Origin: Pararhodobacter zhoushanensis | Lineage (GTDB): Bacteria > Pseudomonadota > Alphaproteobacteria > Rhodobacterales > Rhodobacteraceae | Length of the DNA: 64,000 bases | Assembly (NCBI RefSeq): GCF_025949695.1 | Contig: NZ_JAPDFL010000001.1 | Coordinates: 2,731,501-2,795,500 of the forward strand | Reading direction: 5' to 3' | Shown here: positions 1-8,570 of the stretch, piece by piece | Layout: each line of letters starts with the position of its first letter | Position numbering within the stretch: position 1 is the first letter of the stretch | Translations under genes and position numbers: made by a program | Notes under the pieces: model-generated | Database searches by the model: none | What the model saw: only the letters and a program-made list of their open reading frames with translations | What the model was told of the DNA's origin: nothing

Positions 1-564
1 CGCTTGCGCCACCGTGGGCAGGCAGGCGGAGGCCAGAATCGCCTCGCGCGTTACCTCGGCATCGCCGAACACCCGTACCTTGCCGTCATGCACATTGGTC
101 GCAGCCACGAACAGGCGCGGCCCTGCGGCGGCTTGCACATGGTCGATATCCAGAGCCATCACCATCGGCTCCAGCGGGTTGCGCCAGAACGGGCCCCAGT
201 CATAGGGGCTGACCATCTGCGACGCGATCTCGGCTGGCGAGACAGGCATGAAGGCCTCGGTCAGCTTGGCGGCATAGTCGAAGCCCGGCAGAAACGGCTT
301 GAGCCAATCGCTGCCCGGCACACTGTCGAATCCACTGACGCCTTCCCACAGGCTGCGCAGGGCGGCACGGGCGCCTTCGCGGCCGCCCTCACCATAGCCA
401 GACTTGAACGCGGCGCCGTTCAGCGCCCCGGCGGACGTGCCCGAAATCGCGGCGATCTCGAGCCAGTCCTCATCCAGAAGGCGGTCCAGAACGCCCCAGG
501 TAAACGCGCCATGCGCGCCGCCGCCCTGTAGGGCCAGATTGATCCGCCGGGTCTTTTGAGTCAC
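1..564 (-). CDS. Patatin-like phospholipase family protein (3' part cut by window edge)
   Basis: Patatin-family lipid acyl hydrolase; 188 codons are visible and the C-terminal part, which should hold the catalytic Asp motif, lies beyond the window. The glycine-rich oxyanion loop (LQGGGAHGAF, residues 12-21) is followed by the nucleophile elbow GTSAG with Ser44, as expected for the Ser-Asp dyad of this family. No signal peptide is visible, so it is probably cytoplasmic or peripheral to the membrane. I chose the GTG at 564 because it precedes the oxyanion loop by the usual short distance and has a purine-rich stretch (gacagga) upstream. No operon partner is visible. Family is clear; substrate is not. 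Confidence 0.85.
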   Translation of the reverse strand, partial: MTQKTRRINLALQGGGAHGAFTWGVLDRLLDEDWLEIAAISGTSAGALNGAAFKSGYGEGGREGARAALRSLWEGVSGFDSVPGSDWLKPFLPGFDYAAKLTEAFMPVSPAEIASQMVSPYDWGPFWRNPLEPMVMALDIDHVQAAAGPRLFVAATNVHDGKVRVFGDAEVTREAILASACLPTVAQA

Positions 565-703
565 GCGGGGGGTATCCTGTCTCAGAGAACCGCCAAGTCG
601 ACGCGGGCGCGGATCACCCGGTCGCCGCTTGGCGCTTGATGAGCCCCAGTGTCGGCCAGGGCAGTGTGCTGCATGCGGAACATAGACTTCGACGATGCGA
701 TGG

Positions 704-786
704 CCAGAACGAAAAAAACGCCCGCGCAAGGCGGGCGTCAGTCGTTGAGGCAGGTTTCATACAGGCAAGAAACCTATCGAGCAGTG
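704..786 (-). ncRNA. Candidate small regulatory RNA between divergent genes
   Basis: An independent transcription unit of about 80 bases lies in the 331-base gap between two divergently oriented genes. It has a promoter (792-820), an internal hairpin with perfect 7-bp arms (AGGTTTC/GAAACCT, 752-758 and 769-775, 10-base loop) and an intrinsic terminator (718-738 plus seven T). Neither flanking gene can use a minus-strand terminator here, since the left gene starts at 564 and the right gene is on the plus strand. I do not recognise the sequence as a known family. A trans-acting sRNA is the simplest reading; function is unknown. Confidence 0.5.
711..738 (-). terminator. Intrinsic terminator of the candidate small RNA
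   Basis: Perfect 8-bp stem (ACGCCCGC 718-725 with GCGGGCGT 731-738), 5-base loop, followed on the minus strand by seven consecutive T (complement of 712-718). It is oriented to stop minus-strand transcription. Confidence 0.8.
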
Positions 787-791
787 AGACA

Positions 792-820
792 CTTATAGCC
801 CTTTGTTCAGATCTATCCAA
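792..820 (-). promoter_or_regulatory. Sigma-70-type promoter of the candidate small RNA
   Basis: Read on the minus strand: -35 TTGGAT (820-815), a 17-base spacer and -10 TATAAG (797-792). Transcription would start near 785 and run away from the peptide-binding-protein gene towards the terminator at 711-738. No open reading frame with a ribosome site follows it, so the product is probably RNA. Confidence 0.5.
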
Positions 821-895
821 GCTTAAAGTTTGCAGTGGCTTAGCGGGCGGTTTAGTCAGAAAGCGGGCCCAACAGCCGAAAGGATTGTTTCCGCC

Positions 896-2732
896 ATGAC
901 CCTGATTCAGTGCTCGTACCGGTCGTTTTTCTCAATACTCACTACTGTAACAGTGATCTGCCTACAGGCCACCGCCGGGGCGCAGACGCCGGTCACGCAT
1001 GGTATCGCTATGTATGGTGAGCCTGCCCTACCACAAGATTTCGCGTCCCTCCCCTATGTGAACCCCGATGCGCCACAGGGCGGACGAGATCGTTTTGGCC
1101 GAAGTCGGCGGCTTCGATTCGCTCAATCCGTTCATCTTGCGCGGCTCGGCCCCCTGGGGCGTCAACTTGCTGACGGTTCAGAGTCTTCTGGGCCGTAGCT
1201 ATGATGAACCCTTCGCGCTTTATGGCGCACTGGCCGAAACGGTCGAGACCGATTCGGCCCGCTCTTACGTCGACTTTACCCTGCGCGACGGCATCCGATT
1301 CTCGGATGGCAGCCCCGTCACGCTCGATGATGTGATGTGGTCCTTCGAGACCATGGGGCTTGAGGGCCACCCCCGCTATCGCAACGCCTGGACCAAGGTC
1401 GCCACGATGGAGGCCACCGGTCCCCGAACCCTGCGCCTGACCTTCACCGAACCGGACCGCGAGATGCCGCTGATTCTGGGTCTGCGACCCATCGTGCAGC
1501 GGGCTCAATTTGATGTGACCGCCGGTGGGCGAAGCTTTGCCGACAGCTCGCTTCAGCCGGTGATCGGCTCGGGGCCCTATGTTGTCTCGCGGGTCGATCC
1601 GGGTCGTTCGATTACCTTTGAGCGCGTGGCAGACTGGTGGGGCAATGACCTGCCGCTGTTTCGGGGGCAGTATAATCTGCAAGAGATCCGCTACGAGTAT
1701 TACAGCGATCTCTCGGTTGCCTTCGAGGGATTCAAGGCCGGGGTGATCTCGGTCTGGCGCGAGCCGAACGCGGCGCGTTGGCGCGACAGCTATGACTTTC
1801 CCGCCATGACCGATGGCCGGATGCAGCAGATCGAGATCCCGCATGAACGCCCCTCGGGAATGTCTGGCTTTTACTTCAACACCCGCCGCCCGATCTTTGC
1901 CGACTGGCGCGTCCGTCAGGCGCTGATCTCTGCCTTCGATTTCGAGCAGATCAACACCACCATCAACGACGGCGCCGAACCCCGCATCACATCGTATTTC
2001 GGCAACTCGGTCCTGGGCTTGCAACCCGGCCCGGCCGAGGGGCGTGTCGCCGCCCTGCTGGCCCCCTATGCCGACAGCCTGCCCCCCGGTGCGATCGACG
2101 GTTATACCCTGCCGGTCAGCGACGGGCGCTCGAACCGGCGCAATCTGCGGGCGGCAGCGCGTCTTCTCAACGACGCCGGTTGGCACGCGGATGCGCAGGG
2201 CGTGTTACGCAATGAACAGGGGCAGGCGTTCGACCTCGAGATCCTGCTGTTGCAGGGTCAGACCGAGATCCAGACCGCAGCGGCCAGTTTCATCGGTGCG
2301 CTGCACAATCTGGGGATCAATGCCCGCGTGTCGCTGATCGATTCCGCGCAATATGTGCAGCGGACCAACGAATACAACTTCGACATGACCTATACGCAGC
2401 GGCTGATGTCGCTGTCGCCGGGCAATGAACAGGTGTTGTACTGGGGCTCGCAGGGGGTGACACAGCCCGGCTCGCGCAATTGGGCGGGGGTGGATCAGCC
2501 CGCTGTCGATGCCCTGATCGAGACCATGTTGTCCTCGCAGACCACTGAAGACTTCACTGCTGCCGTGCGCGCGCTGGACCGCGTGCTGATGGCCGGTCGC
2601 TATGCGATTCCCTTCTGGTTTTCGCCGGTCAGCCGATTGGCGGCGTCACGAACCTTGCACTTTCCGCAACATTTGCCGATATACGGTGACTGGACCGGCT
2701 TCATGCCCGAGGTATGGTGGTATCAGGAATGA
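896..2732 (+). pseudogene. YejA-like peptide ABC transporter substrate-binding protein, frameshifted
   Basis: Periplasmic solute-binding protein of the oligopeptide family (SBP_bac_5, YejA-like), about 611 residues once corrected, the normal size. From ATG 896 (RBS gaaagga) it reads a Sec signal peptide ending near TAGA-QT and then HGIAMYGEPALPQDF and VNPDAPQGG, typical of YejA. One extra base near 1084 moves the frame; the next frame continues EIVLAEVGGFDSLNPF and runs to TGA 2732. Removing the base gives the conserved join QGGEIVLAEVGGFDSLNP. The product would normally deliver peptides to an ABC importer, but no permease or ATPase gene is nearby. As written the gene makes only a truncated protein; a sequencing error is equally possible. 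Confidence 0.85.
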
Positions 2733-2851
2733 CCAAGACACTAACACTGGTGCTCGCGCTGCTCACGCTCACCGCCTGCAATACGGTTGAGGGTGTCGGT
2801 GCAGACATCTCTGGCGGTGCCAATATCGTGCGCGGCTGGATCGGGCGCTGA
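2729..2851 (+). CDS. Entericidin A/B-like small lipoprotein
   Basis: A 40-residue protein starting at an ATG that overlaps the stop codon of the peptide-binding-protein gene (ATGA at 2729-2732). It has a hydrophobic signal (TLTLVLALLTL), the lipobox LTAC with lipidated Cys17 directly after, then NTVEGVGADISGG, close to the entericidin pattern CNTVxGxGxDI. Entericidins are tiny envelope lipoproteins, some implicated in stress-related cell lysis; the role of alphaproteobacterial versions is not established. The overlap suggests translational coupling to the upstream gene, now frameshifted. Confidence 0.75.
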   Translation: MTKTLTLVLALLTLTACNTVEGVGADISGGANIVRGWIGR

Positions 2852-2869
2852 GCGCCTGATCTGCGCCGT

Positions 2870-3493
2870 TCAATCCAGCGATGTGACCCACAGGATTGTT
2901 GCATCCTCAGGGCTCAGGCTGACCACATTGTGCCCCATCGACGCGTCGTAATAGGCGCTGTCGCCGCGCTTCATGTCGATGGGCGCGTAGAATTCGGTAA
3001 ACAGCCGGATCTGACCGGTCAGCACATAGAGAAACTCTTCGCCATCATGGCGCACCCAGCCGTTGAAATCCTCGAACGCGCGGGCATGGACCGTCGCGCG
3101 GTAGGGCAGCATCGCCTTGCGCGTCAGCCCGCCCGAGAGCAGCTCGTGCTCATAGGTGGTGGTCACATGCGCTTCGCCCTCACCCGCACGGGTCATGGTC
3201 ATGCGGCCCCCGGGGGCGGCATGGCGCGGCGGGGTGAACAGCTGCGGGACGGTGATCCCCAGCCCTTCGGCCAGCTTCTTGAGCCCGTCATAGGTCGGCG
3301 ACATCTGGCCGTTTTCGATCTTGGACAGGGTCGAGCGCGCCAGACCGGCTGCCTGCGCGGCCTGCTCCAGCGTCCAGCCACGGTCCTTGCGCAAATTGCG
3401 CACGCGCTCGGCCAGATCGATGGGGGACGCCAGCGCCTCTTCGCCATCGGCGCGGGCGATACGGATGATCGAGGGGTTGGTCAGATCGCTCAT
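2870..3493 (-). CDS. XRE-family transcriptional regulator with C-terminal cupin domain
   Basis: 207 residues. An XRE helix-turn-helix lies at about residues 28-85 (LAERVRNLRKDRGWTLEQ, then AAGLARSTLSKIENG), and a cupin sensor domain at about 125-205 (HDGEEFLYVLTGQIRLF and GDSAYYDASMGHNVVS). This PuuR/SutR-like architecture usually represses a neighbouring catabolic or transport operon and releases DNA on binding a small molecule in the cupin. It is divergent from the acyl-CoA ligase gene at 3610, with an inverted repeat at 3532-3558 between them, so autoregulation plus control of that operon is likely. The ligand is unknown. Confidence 0.88.
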   Translation of the reverse strand: MSDLTNPSIIRIARADGEEALASPIDLAERVRNLRKDRGWTLEQAAQAAGLARSTLSKIENGQMSPTYDGLKKLAEGLGITVPQLFTPPRHAAPGGRMTMTRAGEGEAHVTTTYEHELLSGGLTRKAMLPYRATVHARAFEDFNGWVRHDGEEFLYVLTGQIRLFTEFYAPIDMKRGDSAYYDASMGHNVVSLSPEDATILWVTSLD

Positions 3494-3531
3494 GATGGCC
3501 TTACCGTTGCGGAGCCGCCTTCTGCGCCAAA

Positions 3532-3558
3532 ATCACGGATTTGTCGAGCCATCGTGAT
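3532..3558. promoter_or_regulatory. Inverted repeat, candidate operator of the XRE/cupin regulator
   Basis: Perfect arms ATCACG (3532-3537) and CGTGAT (3553-3558) separated by 15 bases, in the 116-base divergent region between the regulator (start 3493) and the ligase operon (start 3610). Position and symmetry suit a dimeric HTH repressor controlling both directions. Confidence 0.4.
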
Positions 3559-3609
3559 CTGTGTACGCTGCCCCTTGCCCCCGGCGGTTTGCGAGGTTAG
3601 CTCGATTTC

Positions 3610-5124
3610 ATGCACGCGTTAATTGATTCAGGTCCTTTCGACCCCTGCCCCGCTCCGTTCAATCTGGCGGCCTATGTGTTGGCCGCAGGGCAACTGACGC
3701 CCGACAAGATCGCGTTGCAGATCGTTGGTCTGACCGGGGCCGAACGGTGGTCGTATGACGCGCTGACCAAGGCCGTGCGCGGGATTGGCACGGGACTGCT
3801 GGAAAGCGGCTTGCAGCCCGGCGACCGGGTGCTTTTGCGGCTGGGCAACACGGTGGATTTCCCGCTGGCTTTCTTGGGCGCGATTGCCGTTGGCCTGGTG
3901 CCGGTGCCGACCTCGTCGCAACTGACGGCCGCCGAGATTACGGTGATGGCCCGCCAGATCACCCCCGCCGCCGTGATTGCCGCGCCCGAAATCGCGCTGC
4001 CCGAGGGCGACGCGCTGGTGATCCCCTCCGAGACGCTGCACCACTGGCGGCGCAACGCGCCCTGTGACTGGGCGATGGGCGACCCTGACCGGCTGGCCTA
4101 TCTGATCTTCACCTCTGGCACCTCGGGCAACCCCCGCGCCGTCATGCATGCGCATCGCGCCGTCTGGGCGCGGCGGATGATGTGGGCGGGGTGGTACGGA
4201 CTGAAAGCGGACGACCGGTTGATGCACGCCGGTGCGTTCAACTGGACCTATACGCTGGGCACCGGGTTGATGGACCCTTGGGCAATGGGCGCGACGGCGC
4301 TGATCCCCAACAAACTGGTCCACGTCCCGCAACTGCCGCTTCTGCTCAAGCGCTTCGATGCCACGATCTTTGCGGCTGCTCCGGGTGTTTACCGGCAGAT
4401 GCTGCGCGAGAAGATCCTGACGATGCCCAAGCTGCGCCACGGGTTGTCAGCGGGCGAGAAACTGCCCGAGCAGACCCGCCAAAGCTGGACCGAGGCCACC
4501 GGTACGCCGATTTTCGAGGCACTGGGGATGTCCGAAGTCTCGACCTATATCTCGGCCTCGCCCGACCGCCCGGCGCTTGACGGTGCCTCGGGTTATCCGC
4601 AGCCGGGTCGCAAGGTGGCCGTGCTGGGTGAAGACGGCCAGCCCGTTGCGCGCGATCAGGGGGGCGTCATGGCCGTGGGTCGCGACGACCCCGGGCTGTT
4701 TCTGGGCTACTGGGGACAACCCGATGAAACCGCCGCCAAATTTACCGGCGAGTGGTTTGTAACCGGGGATACAGTAAGCATGGATAGTAACGGCGGGATC
4801 CACTATCTCGGCCGCGACGATGACATGATGAACGCGGGCGGTTTCCGTGTCTCGCCGCTCGAGGTGGAAAAGGCGATGAACGCCCATCCCGAGATCGTCG
4901 AAACGGCTGCGATCGAGGCACAGGTCAGTCCCACGCTCTCGATCATCGTGCTGTATTACGTGCCGACCACGCCCGATCCCGATGTGCAGTCCATCGTCCG
5001 TCATGCGCATCACAACCTTGCGCGCTACAAGCAGCCGCACCAGTTCGTCCCGCTCGACGCCCTGCCCAAGGGTGCCAACAACAAGATCAATCGCCGCGCG
5101 CTGCGCGAAGGATACACGCCATGA
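3610..5124 (+). CDS. AMP-dependent acyl/aryl-CoA ligase
   Basis: ANL-superfamily adenylating enzyme of 504 residues that would activate a carboxylic acid to its CoA thioester via an acyl-AMP. Motifs in order: phosphate-binding loop IFTSGTSGNPRAVMHAH (about 164-180), the HAGAFNWTYTLG region, EALGMSEVSTY (A5), GEWFVTGD and GRDDDMMNAGG (A7/A8 hinge) and the C-terminal catalytic Lys in NNKINRRAL. The short N-terminus and overall pattern resemble benzoate-CoA-ligase-type enzymes more than acetyl-CoA synthetase. It heads an operon with ATGA overlaps to the DsbA-like and MFS genes and is divergent from the XRE regulator. Its ribosome site is poor (gagg 15 bases upstream). Substrate is not deducible. 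Confidence 0.85.
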   Translation: MHALIDSGPFDPCPAPFNLAAYVLAAGQLTPDKIALQIVGLTGAERWSYDALTKAVRGIGTGLLESGLQPGDRVLLRLGNTVDFPLAFLGAIAVGLVPVPTSSQLTAAEITVMARQITPAAVIAAPEIALPEGDALVIPSETLHHWRRNAPCDWAMGDPDRLAYLIFTSGTSGNPRAVMHAHRAVWARRMMWAGWYGLKADDRLMHAGAFNWTYTLGTGLMDPWAMGATALIPNKLVHVPQLPLLLKRFDATIFAAAPGVYRQMLREKILTMPKLRHGLSAGEKLPEQTRQSWTEATGTPIFEALGMSEVSTYISASPDRPALDGASGYPQPGRKVAVLGEDGQPVARDQGGVMAVGRDDPGLFLGYWGQPDETAAKFTGEWFVTGDTVSMDSNGGIHYLGRDDDMMNAGGFRVSPLEVEKAMNAHPEIVETAAIEAQVSPTLSIIVLYYVPTTPDPDVQSIVRHAHHNLARYKQPHQFVPLDALPKGANNKINRRALREGYTP

Positions 5125-5753
5125 GCACCAAACTCGACATTTTCTCTGATCCCGTCTGCCCGTGGTGCTATATCGGCAAAGCCCGGCTTGAGCGCGCGCT
5201 GGAACAGCGCCCTGACCATCCGCTGATCATCGAATGGCACCCGTTCATGCTGAACCCCACCATGCCGCCCGAAGGTATGGACCGGCGCGAATACCTGCAG
5301 GCCAAATTCGGCCCGCCCGATGAAGTGGTGCGCGTGCATCTTCCCATCGTGCAGGCCTGCGAAGAACTGGGCCTGCCGCTGGAACTGGAAAAGATGGAGC
5401 GCAACCCGTCGACGCTGAACGCGCAGCGGCTGATCCATTGGGCCGGGCTTGAGGGGCACCAGAACGCCGTGGTCAGCGCCCTCTTCCGCGCCAATTTCGC
5501 CGAAGGCCGCGACATTGGCGAGCGTGATACCCTGCTCGACATCGCCGAGCGCGCGGGTATGGACCGCGCCGTCACCGCGCGCTTGCTTGACAGCGACGCC
5601 GATGCCGATGACATCCGCGCCCGTGACGCCGACATCCGCGCGCGTGGGTTGCAAGGTGTACCAGCCTTCATTCTGGGCCGCCAATACGTGCTGAACGGCG
5701 CGCAGCCGGTCGACACCTGGCTCAACATCCTCGATCAATTGGCGGCTGCATGA
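5121..5753 (+). CDS. DsbA-family oxidoreductase (FrnE/2-hydroxychromene-2-carboxylate isomerase type)
   Basis: 210 residues, thioredoxin-like DsbA fold with the active site CPWC at residues 13-16 (DPVCPWCYIGKARLE) and no signal peptide, so cytoplasmic. The C-terminal GVPAFILGRQYVLNGAQP carries the cis-Pro and the sheet typical of the FrnE/HCCA-isomerase group. Members act as disulfide oxidoreductases or glutathione-dependent isomerases of aromatic breakdown products. Its start overlaps the ligase stop (ATGA, 5121-5124), so it is translationally coupled; sharing an operon with an aryl-CoA-ligase-like enzyme leaves an isomerase role open. Confidence 0.85.
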   Translation: MSTKLDIFSDPVCPWCYIGKARLERALEQRPDHPLIIEWHPFMLNPTMPPEGMDRREYLQAKFGPPDEVVRVHLPIVQACEELGLPLELEKMERNPSTLNAQRLIHWAGLEGHQNAVVSALFRANFAEGRDIGERDTLLDIAERAGMDRAVTARLLDSDADADDIRARDADIRARGLQGVPAFILGRQYVLNGAQPVDTWLNILDQLAAA

Positions 5754-6955
5754 CCCCTCCGACAAAGACGCTACCGTTCCCCGAGTTTATCGGCCTTCTT
5801 GCGCTGCTGATGGCCACCGTCGCGTATTCCGTCGACGCCATGCTCCCGCTGCTGACCCCGATCAGCGAGGAGCTTGCCCAAGGCTCGATGGCGCAGGCGC
5901 AGCAGGTCATTACCGTTTTCATGATCGGTCTGGGCACGGGCACCTTTATCATGGGGCCGCTGTCAGACCGCCTGGGCCGCAAGACCGTCATCCTGTGCGG
6001 GATCGTCCTTTACATGATCGCAGCCGCCATTGCCGCGACTTCGCAAGACATCACCATGCTGCTGGTCGCACGCTTCCTGCAGGGCTTTGGCGCTGCGGCG
6101 CCGCGTGTGGTCAGTCAGGCCTTGGTGCGCGATCTCTATTCGGGCCGGATGATGGCGCGGGTCGTGTCTTTCTCGATGACCGTCTTCACGCTGGTTCCCG
6201 CCATCGCCCCGTTCATGGGGGCCGAATTGGGCGCGCTGTTCGGCTGGCGCGCGATTTTCTGGAGCTTCATGGCTTTTGGCACGGTGTCCGGCCTCTGGCT
6301 TTTGCTGCGCCAACCCGAAACGCTGAGCGCCGAGAACCGCCGCCCGCTGGCCATCGCCCCGCTATGGCTGGCGCTCAAGACGGTGCTGGGCCATTCGCTT
6401 GTGCGGCTGTACCTGTTGGCACTGACCTTTGTGTTCACCACGATGCTGTGCTGGATCAGCGGCGTCGCGGCGATCTTCGAGCAGAGCTTTGACCGCACCG
6501 CGCAATTCCCCGCGTGGTTCGCCTTTGTTGCGATCCTGTCGGCCCCGGCCAGCCTGATCAACGCGCGGCTGGTGGTCAAGGTCGGGATGCGGCGGATGGT
6601 GGCGATTGCGTTGACCTGGCAGATTGCCATCAGCGTGATCGCGCTGATCGGCTTTCAGTACCCGCTGGGGGACTGGGGGTTCGAGCTGTTCATCCTGTTC
6701 ATGCTGATGCAGTTCTTCTCGATCGGTTTCCTGATCGGCAACCTGAACGCGCTGGTGCTTGAGCCGATGGGCCATGTTGCGGGCATGGCCGCGTCGGTCG
6801 TTGGCGGGTTCTCGACGGTGATCTCGGCGCTGCTGGCAGCGACGGCGGCGACCTTCATGAACGGCACACCAGTCCCACTGGCGGTCTCGTCCCTGCTCTG
6901 CCTTGTGCTGGCCTCGGCCTGCATGATCTGGGCCCGCCAGCTGCGCGCGGATTAA
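5750..6955 (+). CDS. MFS transporter, Bcr/CflA-type efflux
   Basis: 401 residues with 12 predicted membrane spans; the motif GPLSDRLGRKTVILCG follows TM2 as in drug:H+ antiporters, and the N-terminal half has the Bcr/CflA pattern (LPLLTPISEEL, VRDLYSG in loop 4). It should export small amphipathic compounds. The ATGA overlap (5750-5753) couples it to the DsbA-like gene. Its stop overlaps that of the convergent trgB gene (TTAA, 6952-6955). As last gene of a ligase operon it may export the acid or a toxic intermediate. Confidence 0.88.
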   Translation: MTPPTKTLPFPEFIGLLALLMATVAYSVDAMLPLLTPISEELAQGSMAQAQQVITVFMIGLGTGTFIMGPLSDRLGRKTVILCGIVLYMIAAAIAATSQDITMLLVARFLQGFGAAAPRVVSQALVRDLYSGRMMARVVSFSMTVFTLVPAIAPFMGAELGALFGWRAIFWSFMAFGTVSGLWLLLRQPETLSAENRRPLAIAPLWLALKTVLGHSLVRLYLLALTFVFTTMLCWISGVAAIFEQSFDRTAQFPAWFAFVAILSAPASLINARLVVKVGMRRMVAIALTWQIAISVIALIGFQYPLGDWGFELFILFMLMQFFSIGFLIGNLNALVLEPMGHVAGMAASVVGGFSTVISALLAATAATFMNGTPVPLAVSSLLCLVLASACMIWARQLRAD

Positions 6956-8091
6956 GCCCCGGCGCGCAGCCGCTCACGGTTCAGCGCGAGCCATTGTGCT
7001 GTGATGATCAACGGCCCGTTCGACACCTCACCGCTGTCAATCAGCGCCATGAGACGGTCGAACGGGATGACGTGCGAGCGAATATTCTCGTTCTCGCTGG
7101 CCAGCCCGTGCACGCCTTGCACGCTGTCAGGCAGGTCTGCGATGCCGATATACGAAAACAGGTACTCGCTGACCGCGCCCGGGCTGACGTAATATTGCCC
7201 GACCTTGTGCATGGCGCGCATCTCCAGATGCGCCTCTTCGACGGATTCGCGGCGTGCGGCCTCTTCAGGCGCTTCGCCCGCGTCGATGCGCCCGGCGATG
7301 GGTTCCAGCAGCCAGGGATTCTGATCACCACGAACATAGGGGCCAAAGCGGAATTGTTCGACCAGCATGACGGTGTCGCGAACGGGATCATACGGCATCA
7401 CGGTCACGGCGTCTGCCATCACAAAGCCTGCCCGGTTGATCGTGTCGCTGAGCGTGCCGTCAAACCGACGGTACTGCATGTCCGCTTCCTCGACGCCGAA
7501 AAACCACGTGTAGGGCGTGTGATAGCGCACGATCTTCACGTCGTCTGGGTGCGCGGCTCGACGCAGGGTCGCTTCGGGCGGGGCGGCCTTGGCACGCCTG
7601 CGACTGGCAACACGAGCGGCGAGCATGCTGATATGGTGGCGCACCTGAGCGGGTGACGCCTCGCACAGCAGGGCCATCATATCGGCCGCAATCTCAGTTG
7701 TGAGCGCGCCGTGCTTCGCGGCCCAGCGATCCAGTGACCAGCCTTCACCGGCTGTAAAGCGACCGGGATGGGGCTGATAAATCAGCGCCTCGACCCTGCC
7801 GGAGCTCGCCGCGACGCGGATGGCCGAGGGCACATAGTCGAACAGCTGCTCATACGCATCCAGCCGCGCGCGGGCGGCAGCATCCGGGCGGATCAACAGC
7901 CCTTTGGTCACCTGACCCGGCTGGGCCACGCACAGCGGAAACACCTGCACATCGCCATGGGCGTCGACGGCATGGCGCACCGCATGGTCGGCCAGATCGG
8001 CGCTTTGGGCAGTCAGCGCCGAGCCGGCAACGGCGGCGTAGAGGGGTTCATGTTGAAGTGTTCCGAACAGGAACAAGGGCTTATCGGTCAT
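6952..8091 (-). CDS. trgB: TrgB-like tellurite-resistance protein (AIG2-like plus NUDIX domains)
   Basis: 379 residues with two domains: an N-terminal gamma-glutamylcyclotransferase/AIG2-like fold (LFLFGTLQHEPLY at residues 5-17) and a C-terminal NUDIX hydrolase. The Nudix box is GRIDAGEAPEEAARRESVEEA: the metal-binding Glu residues are present, but the usual REL is RES and the terminal Gly is His. The NUDIX half resembles ADP-sugar pyrophosphatases. In Rhodobacter sphaeroides trgA and trgB together confer tellurite resistance; the enzymatic substrate is not known to me. The 11-base overlap with trgA (8081-8091) shows an operon. Confidence 0.85.
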   Translation of the reverse strand: MTDKPLFLFGTLQHEPLYAAVAGSALTAQSADLADHAVRHAVDAHGDVQVFPLCVAQPGQVTKGLLIRPDAAARARLDAYEQLFDYVPSAIRVAASSGRVEALIYQPHPGRFTAGEGWSLDRWAAKHGALTTEIAADMMALLCEASPAQVRHHISMLAARVASRRRAKAAPPEATLRRAAHPDDVKIVRYHTPYTWFFGVEEADMQYRRFDGTLSDTINRAGFVMADAVTVMPYDPVRDTVMLVEQFRFGPYVRGDQNPWLLEPIAGRIDAGEAPEEAARRESVEEAHLEMRAMHKVGQYYVSPGAVSEYLFSYIGIADLPDSVQGVHGLASENENIRSHVIPFDRLMALIDSGEVSNGPLIITAQWLALNRERLRAGA

Positions 8092-8539
8092 TCCGTCGCC
8101 TTTCGAGCGCGCTCATCAGTGCATGCAGGACAAGGCCCAAAACGACACCGCCGGCCCCCAACAGGATCAGAAAATCCCGGTCGAGCGCCTTGCCGAACCA
8201 GTCGGCCAGAATGTCAAAATACCCGTTGATGGCATCCATGACCTCAGGATAGCGTCGGCGATAGCCTAGGATGAACACCTCACGGACGCCCATCACGGCG
8301 CCGATGGTCAGCGCAGCAAGGCCGACCGACTGCACACCGACATAGATCGAAAACCACAAGGCCCGCCCTATCCGGCCACCCAGAAAGACCCAGCCGACAA
8401 CGAATGCGATCGCCGCCGCCCAGATCGGAAAATTGCCCAGATTGGCGTCTGGCCGGTAGAGCGGTTCATAGACCGTTGCGCAATAGCCCGCGAAAACGGC
8501 CAGCAGAAGACCGGCCAAGGGCCTGATAAGCGTGAACAT
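8081..8539 (-). CDS. trgA: TrgA-family membrane protein
   Basis: 152 residues with about four membrane spans (residues 5-22, 38-60, 66-88, 122-145) and no catalytic motif. Sequence style (FTLIRPLAGLLLAVFAGY, GRIGRALWFSIYVG) and its position just upstream of trgB identify it as TrgA, the tellurite-resistance partner described in Rhodobacter sphaeroides. A good ribosome site (ggaggcgcg before ATG 8539) supports the start. It lies 31 bases after the Cfa-family gene and overlaps trgB, placing it in the photolyase-Cfa-TrgA-TrgB operon. Confidence 0.85.
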   Translation of the reverse strand: MFTLIRPLAGLLLAVFAGYCATVYEPLYRPDANLGNFPIWAAAIAFVVGWVFLGGRIGRALWFSIYVGVQSVGLAALTIGAVMGVREVFILGYRRRYPEVMDAINGYFDILADWFGKALDRDFLILLGAGGVVLGLVLHALMSALERRRNDR

Positions 8540-8570
8540 CGCGCCTCCGTCTGTGCGGCGCGCGCTGGGA

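Noticed and set aside
1008..2186. 392-codon minus-strand frame opposite the peptide-binding protein
   Set aside because: Shadow of the real gene; no ribosome site or family motif.
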